A stretch of DNA of 34,248 nucleotides, taken from Myxococcales bacterium. Its GTDB lineage: Bacteria; Myxococcota; Polyangia; HGW-17; SLPX01. Where the stretch lies: positions 1-34,248 of the forward strand of contig SLPX01000180.1 of NCBI GenBank assembly GCA_007131745.1. The letters run 5' to 3'. How positions within the stretch are numbered: position 1 is the first letter of the stretch; each line of letters opens with the position of its first letter. The notes beneath the pieces are model-generated. The model made no database searches. It was not told the DNA's origin and was given only the letters and a program-made list of their open reading frames with translations. Shown here in pieces: positions 17,400 to 25,799 of the stretch. The translations under genes were made by a program, and so were the position numbers.

Positions 17400-19220
17400 A
17401 TGTTTAGTAGATGGAATGCAGTGCTTTTGAGCGTCGTGGTTTCAGCTTTTTTTTGGGCCGGCTGCAATAAATCCAACGGCGGGGTTGAAGAGCCGTGCGT
17501 ACCTGAATGCGGAGATATTGAGTGCGGCGAGGATCCGGTTTGCGGCGAGGTTTGCGGTTTTTGTGAAGCTCATGAGGTTTGCAATGAGGGACAGCTTTGC
17601 GAGTGCGTGCCGGATTGCAGCAACCTGGTTTGCGGTACGGACCCGGCGTGCTTCGAGAGTTGCGGCGACTGCAACGAGGTTGTGCTTGCAAACGGGGGCT
17701 TTGGGCTTCCGGTCCAACAAGGGGTCGAGAGGCCGCCGTTTTGGTATGTAGGGTTCAGGGGTGAACCCGAGGCGGCCTCCGGTACATGGGCGATCGATAC
17801 GAGCGATCCGGCCGAAGGAGAGGGATCGCTGATGATTGAACCCGCGGGCGATTTTTTTGTAAGCCAGATCCTGCACCTGCCCGCGCCTTTGATCCGGGGT
17901 CGAACGGTGAGCTTGTCGCTTAGTGTGAAGCACGAATCCACCGATACACCGCCCACGTTTTTTGTGGCCGGGTTCAACCCGGAGGTGACCCAAGAGCATC
18001 CTTTGCTGGGGCCGGGTATTGCCGGCGCCTACGTGTCCATAGCGGACGAGGAAGAGGGCGTATGGAAGGAATATGCAGGGCAGTTTACCGCGGATCATCC
18101 GGCAACGGCCGTGGTGGTCATTCTTTTTGCAAACGGGAGCAACGGCCGGGTGTGGTTCGATGATGTGAGAGTCGTTGCAGATACATGGTCGCCGGGTGAA
18201 GGGCCGGATCCCGAGTCTATTGATACTCCGCTGGATGAGCGAAGTTTTGCAATGGGTTTTACCGGGCAATCCCCCAAGGACCTTTCTGAGTTAGGGTTCA
18301 GCGACCTTGTGGAGAAAACCGCGGCGACCGGCGAGATTCTGAATCTGTTCTTTCATGTTCGCTGGTGCGCCCACGATCTCAGTGTGATTCCCTGTGAAGA
18401 CGATCCCGTTCATGCTCTGATGGTGGATCTCGGTAGGGAGGCCCGGTCCCATGGTCTGGATCTCGCGATCACCGTGGATTTCACCCATAACAGTTTTGAA
18501 GAAATCGGCGAATTGAACCCGCTGCCCGACGGCGCTTCGGTCGGGACACTCGAAGACCCCGCCGTACGCGCCGCGTACAGGGAAGAATTGCTCTGGATTT
18601 TTGATCGGCTTGAACCCGAGTTCGTGATCGTGGGCATCGAAGTGGATATCATGTACGAGAAGAATCCGGATTCATGGGATGATTTTGTCACCATGAATGC
18701 CGATGTTTACGACGCTGTCAAAGGACGCGCGGCCGAAACCCATGTCACTGCGTATTTCACCCTGGATTGGATGGTGGACCGAAACGGCGAGCTTGACGAA
18801 GAGAGCGCAGAGGTCTGGCGCATGCTTTTGCCGAAACTGGATTCCATAGCGTACAGTACTTATCCCAATGTTTCTTTGCAGAACATGGACATTGCCGATT
18901 ATCCCCCCGGGTACTTCATCCGCGCAGCCGAGGTCGCGTCCGAACTGCCCATAATGATCCCCGAATTCGGCATGGTCGGGGGCGGCGGGTCCTCCTTCAC
19001 CGAGGCGGAGCAGGCTTGGGTTTTGCGCACGATGTTAAGTGAATTCTCCTCCATCGACACCGCTGCGTTGATTTGGTACTCGGCTTATGATCAACCTTTT
19101 TTCGGCCAGGTTCCCTGGTTCAAGGAAGCGTTTTCATTTCTCGGCCTGATGGGCATGGACGCCACTCCGAAAGAAAGCTTTGTTGTTTGGCAAAAGACCG
19201 GGGATATCCCTTTGCAATGA
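17400..19220 (+). CDS. Lipoprotein with Cys-rich module, carbohydrate-binding-like domain and TIM-barrel hydrolase
   Basis: The ATG at 17400 follows GGAGG (17390-17394) by five bases, giving 606 residues. The signal ends at FFWAGC (Cys22). Residues 33-91 hold a double Cys-rich module (CVPECGDIECGEDPVCGEVC and a second copy). Residues 93-260 look like a beta-sandwich carbohydrate-binding domain (ANGGFGLPVQQG start, RVWFDDVRVV end). From about 280 there is a TIM barrel with probable acid/base Glu414 (VIVGIEVDIMYEKNP) and nucleophile Glu522 (LPIMIPEFGMVG), a GH-A-like arrangement close to GH53-type endo-galactanases. The family is uncertain. It follows the other GH gene at 92 bases on the same strand. 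Confidence 0.8.
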   Translation: MFSRWNAVLLSVVVSAFFWAGCNKSNGGVEEPCVPECGDIECGEDPVCGEVCGFCEAHEVCNEGQLCECVPDCSNLVCGTDPACFESCGDCNEVVLANGGFGLPVQQGVERPPFWYVGFRGEPEAASGTWAIDTSDPAEGEGSLMIEPAGDFFVSQILHLPAPLIRGRTVSLSLSVKHESTDTPPTFFVAGFNPEVTQEHPLLGPGIAGAYVSIADEEEGVWKEYAGQFTADHPATAVVVILFANGSNGRVWFDDVRVVADTWSPGEGPDPESIDTPLDERSFAMGFTGQSPKDLSELGFSDLVEKTAATGEILNLFFHVRWCAHDLSVIPCEDDPVHALMVDLGREARSHGLDLAITVDFTHNSFEEIGELNPLPDGASVGTLEDPAVRAAYREELLWIFDRLEPEFVIVGIEVDIMYEKNPDSWDDFVTMNADVYDAVKGRAAETHVTAYFTLDWMVDRNGELDEESAEVWRMLLPKLDSIAYSTYPNVSLQNMDIADYPPGYFIRAAEVASELPIMIPEFGMVGGGGSSFTEAEQAWVLRTMLSEFSSIDTAALIWYSAYDQPFFGQVPWFKEAFSFLGLMGMDATPKESFVVWQKTGDIPLQ

Positions 19221-19241
19221 ATGCTCCTGACTCGGGAGCAT
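19221..19241 (+). terminator. Hairpin directly after the hydrolase gene
   Basis: ATGCTCC (19221-19227) pairs perfectly with GGAGCAT (19235-19241) over a 7-base loop, starting at the base after the stop codon. It is followed by four A, not a T tract, so it may be a weak terminator or an mRNA-stabilising hairpin. Confidence 0.35.
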
Positions 19242-19332
19242 AAAACTGCCGGTTCCGCGAGCTTTTCCGCAGCTTTTGAGATAACATAAGTTTCAGCGAG
19301 CTTTCGAACCGTTTTTTAAAGGAGGGCTGTGC

Positions 19333-20859
19333 ATGAAATTTTTTGTTGGGTTGAATCGAAATAAGGAGGTCGCTACTCCCTGTGTCCGGTTTCTAACGTT
19401 GGGTTTCGCATGTTTGACGGCCCTGGTGGTCCTTGGACCGGCGTGCTCTGACAAGAGTTCCGATGAGGAGGATGCGTCCGTTTCCGATGGAACCCTGCCG
19501 ACCGACGGAGACCTGCCGACCGACGGCACCCTGCCCACCGACGGTGAGGCGGTGGACGGGAGCACGCCGGGCGACTGTGGTGAGATCAATACTTTCGAAC
19601 ATGGACAGACTCCCTTGAGCGAGATCCACGTGGCCCAGGGGGGCAGTGACACAAGCGGAGATGGAAGTGAGGCCAACCCCTTTGCCACCATCTCCCGAGC
19701 AGCGGGGGAGGCGGACCCGGGCACGGCAATCAGGGTGCATGCAGGCGCCTACGAGGGCGGCGCCTACCTGGCCGACCTGGCCGGCACAGCGGAGGCGCCG
19801 ATATGGATCGGTGGCGTTGCCGGAGAGGAGCGGCCCGTGATCCAGGGGGGAGGCCAGGCGCTTCACCTGGTGCGTCCTCGTTACGTGATCGTCCACGACC
19901 TGGAGGTCACGGGCCAGACCGCCAACGGGATCAATGCTGATGACGGAGGCGATTACGCTAACAACCTAGCCGCGCATCACGTTGTTTTTCGCAATCTGCT
20001 CATTCACACGGTGGGCAGCGGAGGAAACCAGGATTGTCTAAAGCTATCCGGGTTGAACCACTTCTACGTGCTGGACTCGGAGTTTCACCATTGCGGAGGT
20101 GGAAGCGCGGGGTCCGCGGTCGACTGCGTGGGCTGTCACCATGGGCTCATCGCGGGAAACCACATGCACAGCCTCCATGAGGGGGGCAACGCGGTGCAGA
20201 CCAAGGGCGGAAGCGAAGACATCGAGATCCGCGCGAACCTGATCATCGACGGCGGGCAGCGAGGTCTCTTAATGGGCGGATCAACTGGATTCGCCTACTT
20301 TCGTCCGCCTCTTTCCACAGACGAGGAGAACGTGGAGGCCCGAAACATCCGCGCCCTGTCCAATATCTTCGTGGGCGGTGTGGCCGCGGTGGCTTTTGTG
20401 GGCTGTGTTGACTGTATTGCCGCCAATAACACCATCGTGAACCCGACCCGATGGATCCTCAGGATCCTTCAGGAAACCACATCAGAAGGCGACTACCTCT
20501 TTGCTCCCTGCCGGGACGGCCGTTTCGTAAACAACATTGTCTACTTTGATCGCAGCGCTCTCTCCACCTGGATCAACGTAGGGCCCAACACCCAGGCGGA
20601 GAGCTTTCAGTTTTCCCACAACCTCTGGTACGCCCACGATGATCCATCATTGTCTCAGCCGACCAACCTGCCTGCAGCGGAGACCGCAGGCATTTATGAA
20701 CAGGATCCCGGCCTGGGCGATGATCATCAAATCACTCCGGGCAGCCCGGCCGCCGGGGCGGGCGCCCCCGTGGCTGAGGTCTTTGGGGACTTTTTCGGAA
20801 ACTGCTACGCGGATCCTCCCTCCATCGGCGCACACGAAGTTGCACCGCCCTCGCCCTGA
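19333..20859 (+). CDS. Lipoprotein with right-handed parallel beta-helix
   Basis: The ATG at 19333 has a strong ribosome site, AAAGGAGGG (19318-19326). The protein is 508 residues with a signal ending in GPAC (Cys38). A Thr/Asp/Gly/Pro linker follows with three imperfect TDGxLPTDG repeats (about residues 53-70). Then comes IHVAQGGSDTSGDGSEANPF, the typical start of DUF1565/choice-of-anchor parallel beta-helix domains, with many turns of the DLEVTGQ/NLLIHTVG type through about residue 490. This fold is found in polysaccharide lyases and pectinases (PL9-like). I see no certain catalytic triad, so substrate binding without cleavage is possible. Its stop codon directly abuts the stop of the convergent gene at 20860. 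Confidence 0.85.
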   Translation: MKFFVGLNRNKEVATPCVRFLTLGFACLTALVVLGPACSDKSSDEEDASVSDGTLPTDGDLPTDGTLPTDGEAVDGSTPGDCGEINTFEHGQTPLSEIHVAQGGSDTSGDGSEANPFATISRAAGEADPGTAIRVHAGAYEGGAYLADLAGTAEAPIWIGGVAGEERPVIQGGGQALHLVRPRYVIVHDLEVTGQTANGINADDGGDYANNLAAHHVVFRNLLIHTVGSGGNQDCLKLSGLNHFYVLDSEFHHCGGGSAGSAVDCVGCHHGLIAGNHMHSLHEGGNAVQTKGGSEDIEIRANLIIDGGQRGLLMGGSTGFAYFRPPLSTDEENVEARNIRALSNIFVGGVAAVAFVGCVDCIAANNTIVNPTRWILRILQETTSEGDYLFAPCRDGRFVNNIVYFDRSALSTWINVGPNTQAESFQFSHNLWYAHDDPSLSQPTNLPAAETAGIYEQDPGLGDDHQITPGSPAAGAGAPVAEVFGDFFGNCYADPPSIGAHEVAPPSP

Positions 20860-22047
20860 TTAATCCACGTTTGCGGACCGCCAAAAACCCAGCTTTCCCA
20901 ATGAAATGCCGATATCGGCGGTGCTCTGGCCGTGGGCGCTCATCAGCAAGGAGCCGTCTTTGTCCACGATGATGTGAGGTGATACTATCCTGAGATCATT
21001 CCATGAACCTGGTTCACCGGGTTGGACCACTGGGTTCAAAGGACTTCGCTCCCATTCGATTCCGTCTTCAGAAAAAGCCAACCCGATGTACATGCGGGTT
21101 GTTTCCAGGTCGAGCGGTTCCTCGTAGCCGGTATACCACATCATGTAACGCCCGTTTAAGATCAACACGGTGCAACCCAGAACGCCTTCGTCCCAGGAAC
21201 CCAATTCACGTTCAAAAACAGGGTTTTCGGGGTGTGGAGTCCAGGTTTCTCCCCGGTCATGTGACACCAGCAATCCTATGCCCACGGTGGTGCCTGCTCC
21301 ACCGTAATAAAGGCGCCATTCACCTTCGGGAGTTTCCAGGAACTTCGGGCTTGTGATAAACGCAAAATCCCAGCTATCGGTTTCGGGCCGGTATATCGGT
21401 TCATCGGCTCGCTCCCATTCTATTCCTTCCCGGTCGGTTGAGTAGATTTGTCCAAAAGCCGGGTCATCGAAAAAGGAAATCTCGTAACCTAGGTACCACA
21501 TGATCCAACGATCGTTTAAATCATCCCATTTGAGAGAGACCGTTTCCCGGTACTTGTCCCACACATCATCCATCAGCATCAGTACGGGGGAGTCATCGGG
21601 ATCCAGCGTAACTCGATAATCATCATCCACGGTTGCACGTCCTACAACAGGCCCCCCGAGGCTACCCCCGCTGCTGAACCACAAGAGAAGATTGTCATCC
21701 GTGTCCCAGGCCATCCACGGATCAGTGTGCGCAAGACAATTCCACGCAGGGCAGGCCGGTTGATGTATTTGGGGATTGCCCGGTATTTCTTCCCACACAA
21801 CTCCCAACACGTTGTTTCCATCGGGCGATTCTCCATCCCATTCCACCTGTGAATCATGCTCGGCATCCAACTCGACTCCGGCATCTTCTGTGTCGGACTT
21901 GGATGTGTCCGAGCACGCTGATACGGAGAAGACAAACACACACGCAACAGCCGGGAGCGCATGAAACCGGAGGTTGCGGAATGTGTCCCGGATACGCGGG
22001 CAAGTGGATTGTTTTTTTTCAAAACCGGTTTCTCGAAATTTTTTCAT
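20860..22047 (-). CDS. Lipoprotein with five-bladed beta-propeller (GH43/GH32-like)
   Basis: The ATG at 22045-22047 is chosen over one two codons upstream because AAGG (minus, 22055-22058) is seven bases away; 395 residues. The signal ends VSAC (Cys45) after a long basic N-region. The body has repeated blades with WxxWYLGYE, WRLYYGGAG, YMMWYTGYEE, SEDGIEWERSPLNPV and DPWMAWDTDDN. This is the pattern of predicted glycosidases of the GH43/GH32/GH130-like propeller superfamily. Catalytic acid assignment is not certain. The gene starts only 26 bases after the esterase stop on the same strand, so the two are probably co-transcribed. Its 3' end directly touches the stop of the opposing beta-helix gene. 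Confidence 0.8.
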   Translation of the reverse strand: MKKFRETGFEKKQSTCPRIRDTFRNLRFHALPAVACVFVFSVSACSDTSKSDTEDAGVELDAEHDSQVEWDGESPDGNNVLGVVWEEIPGNPQIHQPACPAWNCLAHTDPWMAWDTDDNLLLWFSSGGSLGGPVVGRATVDDDYRVTLDPDDSPVLMLMDDVWDKYRETVSLKWDDLNDRWIMWYLGYEISFFDDPAFGQIYSTDREGIEWERADEPIYRPETDSWDFAFITSPKFLETPEGEWRLYYGGAGTTVGIGLLVSHDRGETWTPHPENPVFERELGSWDEGVLGCTVLILNGRYMMWYTGYEEPLDLETTRMYIGLAFSEDGIEWERSPLNPVVQPGEPGSWNDLRIVSPHIIVDKDGSLLMSAHGQSTADIGISLGKLGFWRSANVD

Positions 22048-22072
22048 CTGCATACCTTATCGTTCCCAAGGG

Positions 22073-23791
22073 TCAGGGGTCAGCGAGAAGGGATTCCCAG
22101 AAATCACAACGTTGGGTGCGAAGGCCCTCGGCCGATTGCAGAGGCGCGGTGATGTCCAGGTAGGGGTCGGTTGCGGGATCGTAGATCGGCCAGGTGACTC
22201 CTGCGAAGCTTCCGGGGTCCGCGTCCGCCGCCAGGTTCACCCAGAATGCGCTCATGGCCTCCTGGACTTGGAAATCCTCGGGAGTTGCGTTGTAAGACTC
22301 CAAGTCGGCCATGTGCTGAAAAATGTAGAAAAGCTCGAAACCGTGGCCCGCGCCCAGCAGTGCAAGACCAGGGGGGCCGCCTTGCATGGCGTGGGAGTAG
22401 AGGTAACGGTATACGGGCTCTGAACTGTTTTCAGCCAGGGTGCGGGCGTAGGTGCGGTTGGGGCAGATAAACTGCAAATCCGTGGTCAATGCGATGAGAG
22501 CGGCAGCGTGATTCGGATATTGATCCGGGCCCGAGCCCACGGTGTATTCGGCCAAGACGTCATCGGCCAAGGGGCCGAAGATTGCGCGCACCCGCTGTTC
22601 GTATGTATCAGCGTTCCAATCTTGGCCCGAGCCAACGATGCCGAAAAGCGGGGCCGCGGTTTCGTGGGCGTTGACCCCGAAAACCATGGGCACCTGGTTG
22701 GACTCTCCCGACGCGAACATGGCCAACGGGCTCTGGGGCAGAAGAGCGCCATCGATGGTGGGGCCGGCTCGCATGTTAACAAAACCCTGGCTCGGGTTGC
22801 TTCCCAAAGATGCGGCGAGCGCCAAGGATTCTCCAGAGGCTTCCCTCATGCACGTGAGAATTTCGGTTTCATGACCACAGCCGACTTCCTGGATTATTTC
22901 AGCGCTCCAGTCGCGGACTTCGCTCAAACCGCGGCCTCCGCATCCGCCCGATTGCATCAAAGCGGCGCTGAACAGCCCTGCTGCAGCCGGGGTTGCCACC
23001 AGCCCACAAACGCTCGCTGCTCCCCCGGATTCGCCGAATAAAAGGGTGCGCTCCGGATCTCCGCCGAACGCGTGGATGTTTTCCTTGACCCATTTCAAAG
23101 CACCAATCTGGTCGCGAAGTCCCCAATTTCCGGATGCTCCCTGGGTGAGCTCTTCATCCAGGTCCGGATGCGAAAAGTACCCCAAAATGTTCAACCGGTA
23201 TTGAATCGTCACCACAACCGCGCCGCTCGCTCGCGCCAATCCGGCTCCACTGTACAACCGCACCCCTGAAACCTCTTCTGATGTCGAGCCGAACATGTTT
23301 CCTCCGCCGTGGATGAACACCAGCACCGGAGCAACTTCTTCTGCTGTGGTCCGCCAAACGTTGAGATAAAGGCAATCCTCTTGTCCGAACGACTCGTTCA
23401 TGGAACGCGTCACCTGCAAACACGGGGGCGGCCACGTGTCCGCCCGGAGTTCGCCATCCCAAGGCTCCACCCGTTCGGGAGGTCGCCATCGCCGCTCTCC
23501 GATTGGAGGAGCTGCATAGGGAATGGATTTGAAAGCCACCACCCCGTCTTCGAGCACACCGCGCACCATCCCCGACTCGAGGAAAACAAGGGTTTCGGAA
23601 TCCTGGGTGGATCCATCCAGGTCCGGGGTTGCATCTGCAGACACTCCGGTATCCGGCCCTGCATCGCCCGGATCCCCGTTCGACCCTGATCCACCTGAAT
23701 TGCAACCAGTCGCAACCGGCACAAAACTCAACGTCAATCCAAGAATAAAAGTAAGAGTTGCGACCTTGTTCAGACAACACACAAGATACAT
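22073..23791 (-). CDS. Lipoprotein, type B carboxylesterase
   Basis: The ATG at 23789-23791 follows GAGG by five bases and opens MYLVCCLNKVATLTFILGLT with a lipobox VATGC (Cys30); 572 residues. The fold is the cholinesterase/type B carboxylesterase family: EDCLYLNVW, oxyanion-hole HGGG (161-164), the elbow LFGESGGAAS (Ser255), probable Glu377 in GVNAHETAA, and catalytic His483 in LLGAGHGFELFY. The N-terminal linker is rich in Gly, Asp and Pro. In this neighbourhood it could remove acyl or aryl esters from polysaccharide. The substrate is inference. It forms a probable two-gene operon with the downstream propeller gene. Confidence 0.92.
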   Translation of the reverse strand: MYLVCCLNKVATLTFILGLTLSFVPVATGCNSGGSGSNGDPGDAGPDTGVSADATPDLDGSTQDSETLVFLESGMVRGVLEDGVVAFKSIPYAAPPIGERRWRPPERVEPWDGELRADTWPPPCLQVTRSMNESFGQEDCLYLNVWRTTAEEVAPVLVFIHGGGNMFGSTSEEVSGVRLYSGAGLARASGAVVVTIQYRLNILGYFSHPDLDEELTQGASGNWGLRDQIGALKWVKENIHAFGGDPERTLLFGESGGAASVCGLVATPAAAGLFSAALMQSGGCGGRGLSEVRDWSAEIIQEVGCGHETEILTCMREASGESLALAASLGSNPSQGFVNMRAGPTIDGALLPQSPLAMFASGESNQVPMVFGVNAHETAAPLFGIVGSGQDWNADTYEQRVRAIFGPLADDVLAEYTVGSGPDQYPNHAAALIALTTDLQFICPNRTYARTLAENSSEPVYRYLYSHAMQGGPPGLALLGAGHGFELFYIFQHMADLESYNATPEDFQVQEAMSAFWVNLAADADPGSFAGVTWPIYDPATDPYLDITAPLQSAEGLRTQRCDFWESLLADP

Positions 23792-23894
23792 GAAAACCTC
23801 GCCTTCTTGATCCCGGGCGATCGATTGCAACGCTTAAAACCGCGTTCTGTTTCATCTATATTCATCTATAACAGAAACAAAGAGTGCGTAAACA

Positions 23895-24210
23895 TTAACG
23901 TAACTGGTCGGTGCAATGCCGGGTGCAGAAATCCTGGACGACCTCATCCGCGCAGAACGAGTACCAGTAGAGTTCACCGCACTCGCTGCAGTGATAGCTG
24001 TGAAGGAAATCCTGTAACGGTACCTGTTCGCACCTGCATGGCGGCTCCATCATCGCGTCGAGGTGTGCGTTGGAGGGCCGCTTGTACTGAATGGAGTTTC
24101 GTCACGCCGGCATCGTAAGGACAACTCCCCGGTCCCGCCGGATCCGGGTTTGTCAGGGTTCTAAGCGGGTTGACGCTTTTGTTATCAGCCGTCTGATACT
24201 TGAAGGGCAT
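23895..24210 (-). pseudogene. Decayed or frameshifted small Cys-rich ORF
   Basis: On the minus strand the last part (23895-24053) encodes 52 residues, MMEPPCRCEQVPLQDFLHSY then HCSECGELYW, ending with CTRHC. The Cys pairs look like a small zinc ribbon. This frame is closed by TGA at 24102-24104. The frame above it, from an ATG at 24208-24210, encodes PAGPGSCPYDAGVTKLHS and crosses over at about 24060-24110. Together they read like one gene with a frameshift. I see no ribosome site. It may be a remnant, or a 52-codon gene from 24053. Confidence 0.4.
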
Positions 24211-24271
24211 AATGTATTTATACGTATTTAATATACTTGATTTATCGATTAGTCGGCGATATGCTTATTTC

Positions 24272-25555
24272 ATGTTTGTACCCAGGCTTATCAAACCCGT
24301 GATGCGGGATCTGGCCGAAAGTCCGGTTGGAAAAGGATTGATACTAACCGGAGCACGGCAGACCGGAAAGACCACTTTTCTCAGGCGTGAGTTTCTCCCC
24401 TCCTATGAATACCATTCTTTTGACGAGGCGCTTTACCGGGAGCAGATCGCCCGTCGCCCCGCGGCCGACTGGATAGCGCGGGGAAAAAACTATATTTTCG
24501 ACGAAGTCCAAAAGGCCCCGGCCTTCTTGGGGACCGTAAAGGCGCTGCTCGACCGGGGAACCGAAAACCAACGCGTGATATTGTCCGGCAGTGCACAGAT
24601 TGTGCTTCTTTCCGGTGTGCGTGAAACACTCGCCGGGCGGGTGGTAACGCGCGAACTCTACCCACTTACCGTGACCGAATCTTCCGGAGTAGAACATCCG
24701 TTGTTATGCGATTTGTTCGCGTGTAATTCCACGGTGGAAGTTAAGACCTTGCTCGATGAGGCCGCGCTTGGTTCGGGCGGAGGGGAGGCGGCGGGTACAA
24801 GAGCTGCATCGGCAAGCGCTGCACTCGAACAAGTGCTGGCATGGGGCGGCATGCCCGCTTTGCTTCATCTCAATGAAAAAGCCCATCGGTGGATCTGGCT
24901 GGAAGAATATTGTCAGACCTATCTTCAGCGGGACGTAGCGGACTTGGGAAGGGTGTCGGACCTGGATGATTTCCTCAGGCTCCAGCGGATAGCGGCACGG
25001 CGTACTGCTACGGTGCTGAATTATGCGGACCTGGCCCGGGACGCGGACCTCTCGCCGTTAACGGCCAAGAAGTACCTCCGTTACCTGGAACTGTCTTACC
25101 AGGCATTCATACTGCCGGCGCAGCGAAAACCCCGGGGCAAGCGCCTCATAAAGGCACCCCGCCTTCACTGGATGGACACGGGTGTTCAGCGGGTTCTGTC
25201 GGGTTGGCGACAGGGGCTTACCGGCGCGCAGTTCGAATCCGGAGTCATCGCCGAAATTCACAAGCTCGTCCGTACTCTGCGCCTCCCTGTTGAACTTTCC
25301 TTCCTGCGCACCAAAGACGGCCGGGAAGTGGACCTGCTCGTAGAATTGCCCGGCGGAAAATTCCTGGCCTTTGAGTTCAAAGCTTCCCCCAGGGCCGCGC
25401 CGCAGGATGCACGGCACCTGCGCGGGCTCGGCGAGTTGTTGGGCGCTCCGGTCCTGGCCGGAATGGTGATACACCAGGGCGATTCCTTTGAAAAATGGGA
25501 TGGTAATTTGTACGGTGTGCCCGCTTTGCTTCTGTTTACAAGATCTCCGGGTTGA
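24272..25555 (+). CDS. AAA_14 ATPase with C-terminal DUF4143 domain
   Basis: The ATG at 24272 starts MFVPRLIKPVMRDLAES, as in this family (427 residues), though no ribosome site is clear; the ATG at 24212 has AAGGG four bases upstream and is an alternative. The Walker A motif is GARQTGKTT (27-35), Walker B NYIFDEVQ (Asp77-Glu78), and sensor ILSGSAQIVLL. After helical linkers comes DUF4143 with KDGREVDLLVEL and LAFEFKAS, a PD-(D/E)xK-like nuclease fold without proven activity. Members are ATPases of unknown role, widely spread and often transferred. This one stands alone on its strand and is followed by 244 bases with no gene. Confidence 0.9.
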   Translation: MFVPRLIKPVMRDLAESPVGKGLILTGARQTGKTTFLRREFLPSYEYHSFDEALYREQIARRPAADWIARGKNYIFDEVQKAPAFLGTVKALLDRGTENQRVILSGSAQIVLLSGVRETLAGRVVTRELYPLTVTESSGVEHPLLCDLFACNSTVEVKTLLDEAALGSGGGEAAGTRAASASAALEQVLAWGGMPALLHLNEKAHRWIWLEEYCQTYLQRDVADLGRVSDLDDFLRLQRIAARRTATVLNYADLARDADLSPLTAKKYLRYLELSYQAFILPAQRKPRGKRLIKAPRLHWMDTGVQRVLSGWRQGLTGAQFESGVIAEIHKLVRTLRLPVELSFLRTKDGREVDLLVELPGGKFLAFEFKASPRAAPQDARHLRGLGELLGAPVLAGMVIHQGDSFEKWDGNLYGVPALLLFTRSPG

Positions 25556-25799
25556 GCACCCGAAAAAGCTCGATGTTTTTTTTGCCAACGATACACAGCA
25601 GTTCTAAATTGTAACCTGCACCAACCGAAGCAGGTCCGGCTTCATAGGTTAACTTGGTGTTTTGCCTATGCTGAGTTAATGGTCGATTCCGTTTCCGTTT
25701 CCCTCTTGTTTCTCAAACAGCGGGGACGTAGTATTAAAAAAAATGAGGTTTGATTTGAACCTTGATTGAGTCAGCCCCAAGACTTGTAAGGCTTGAACA

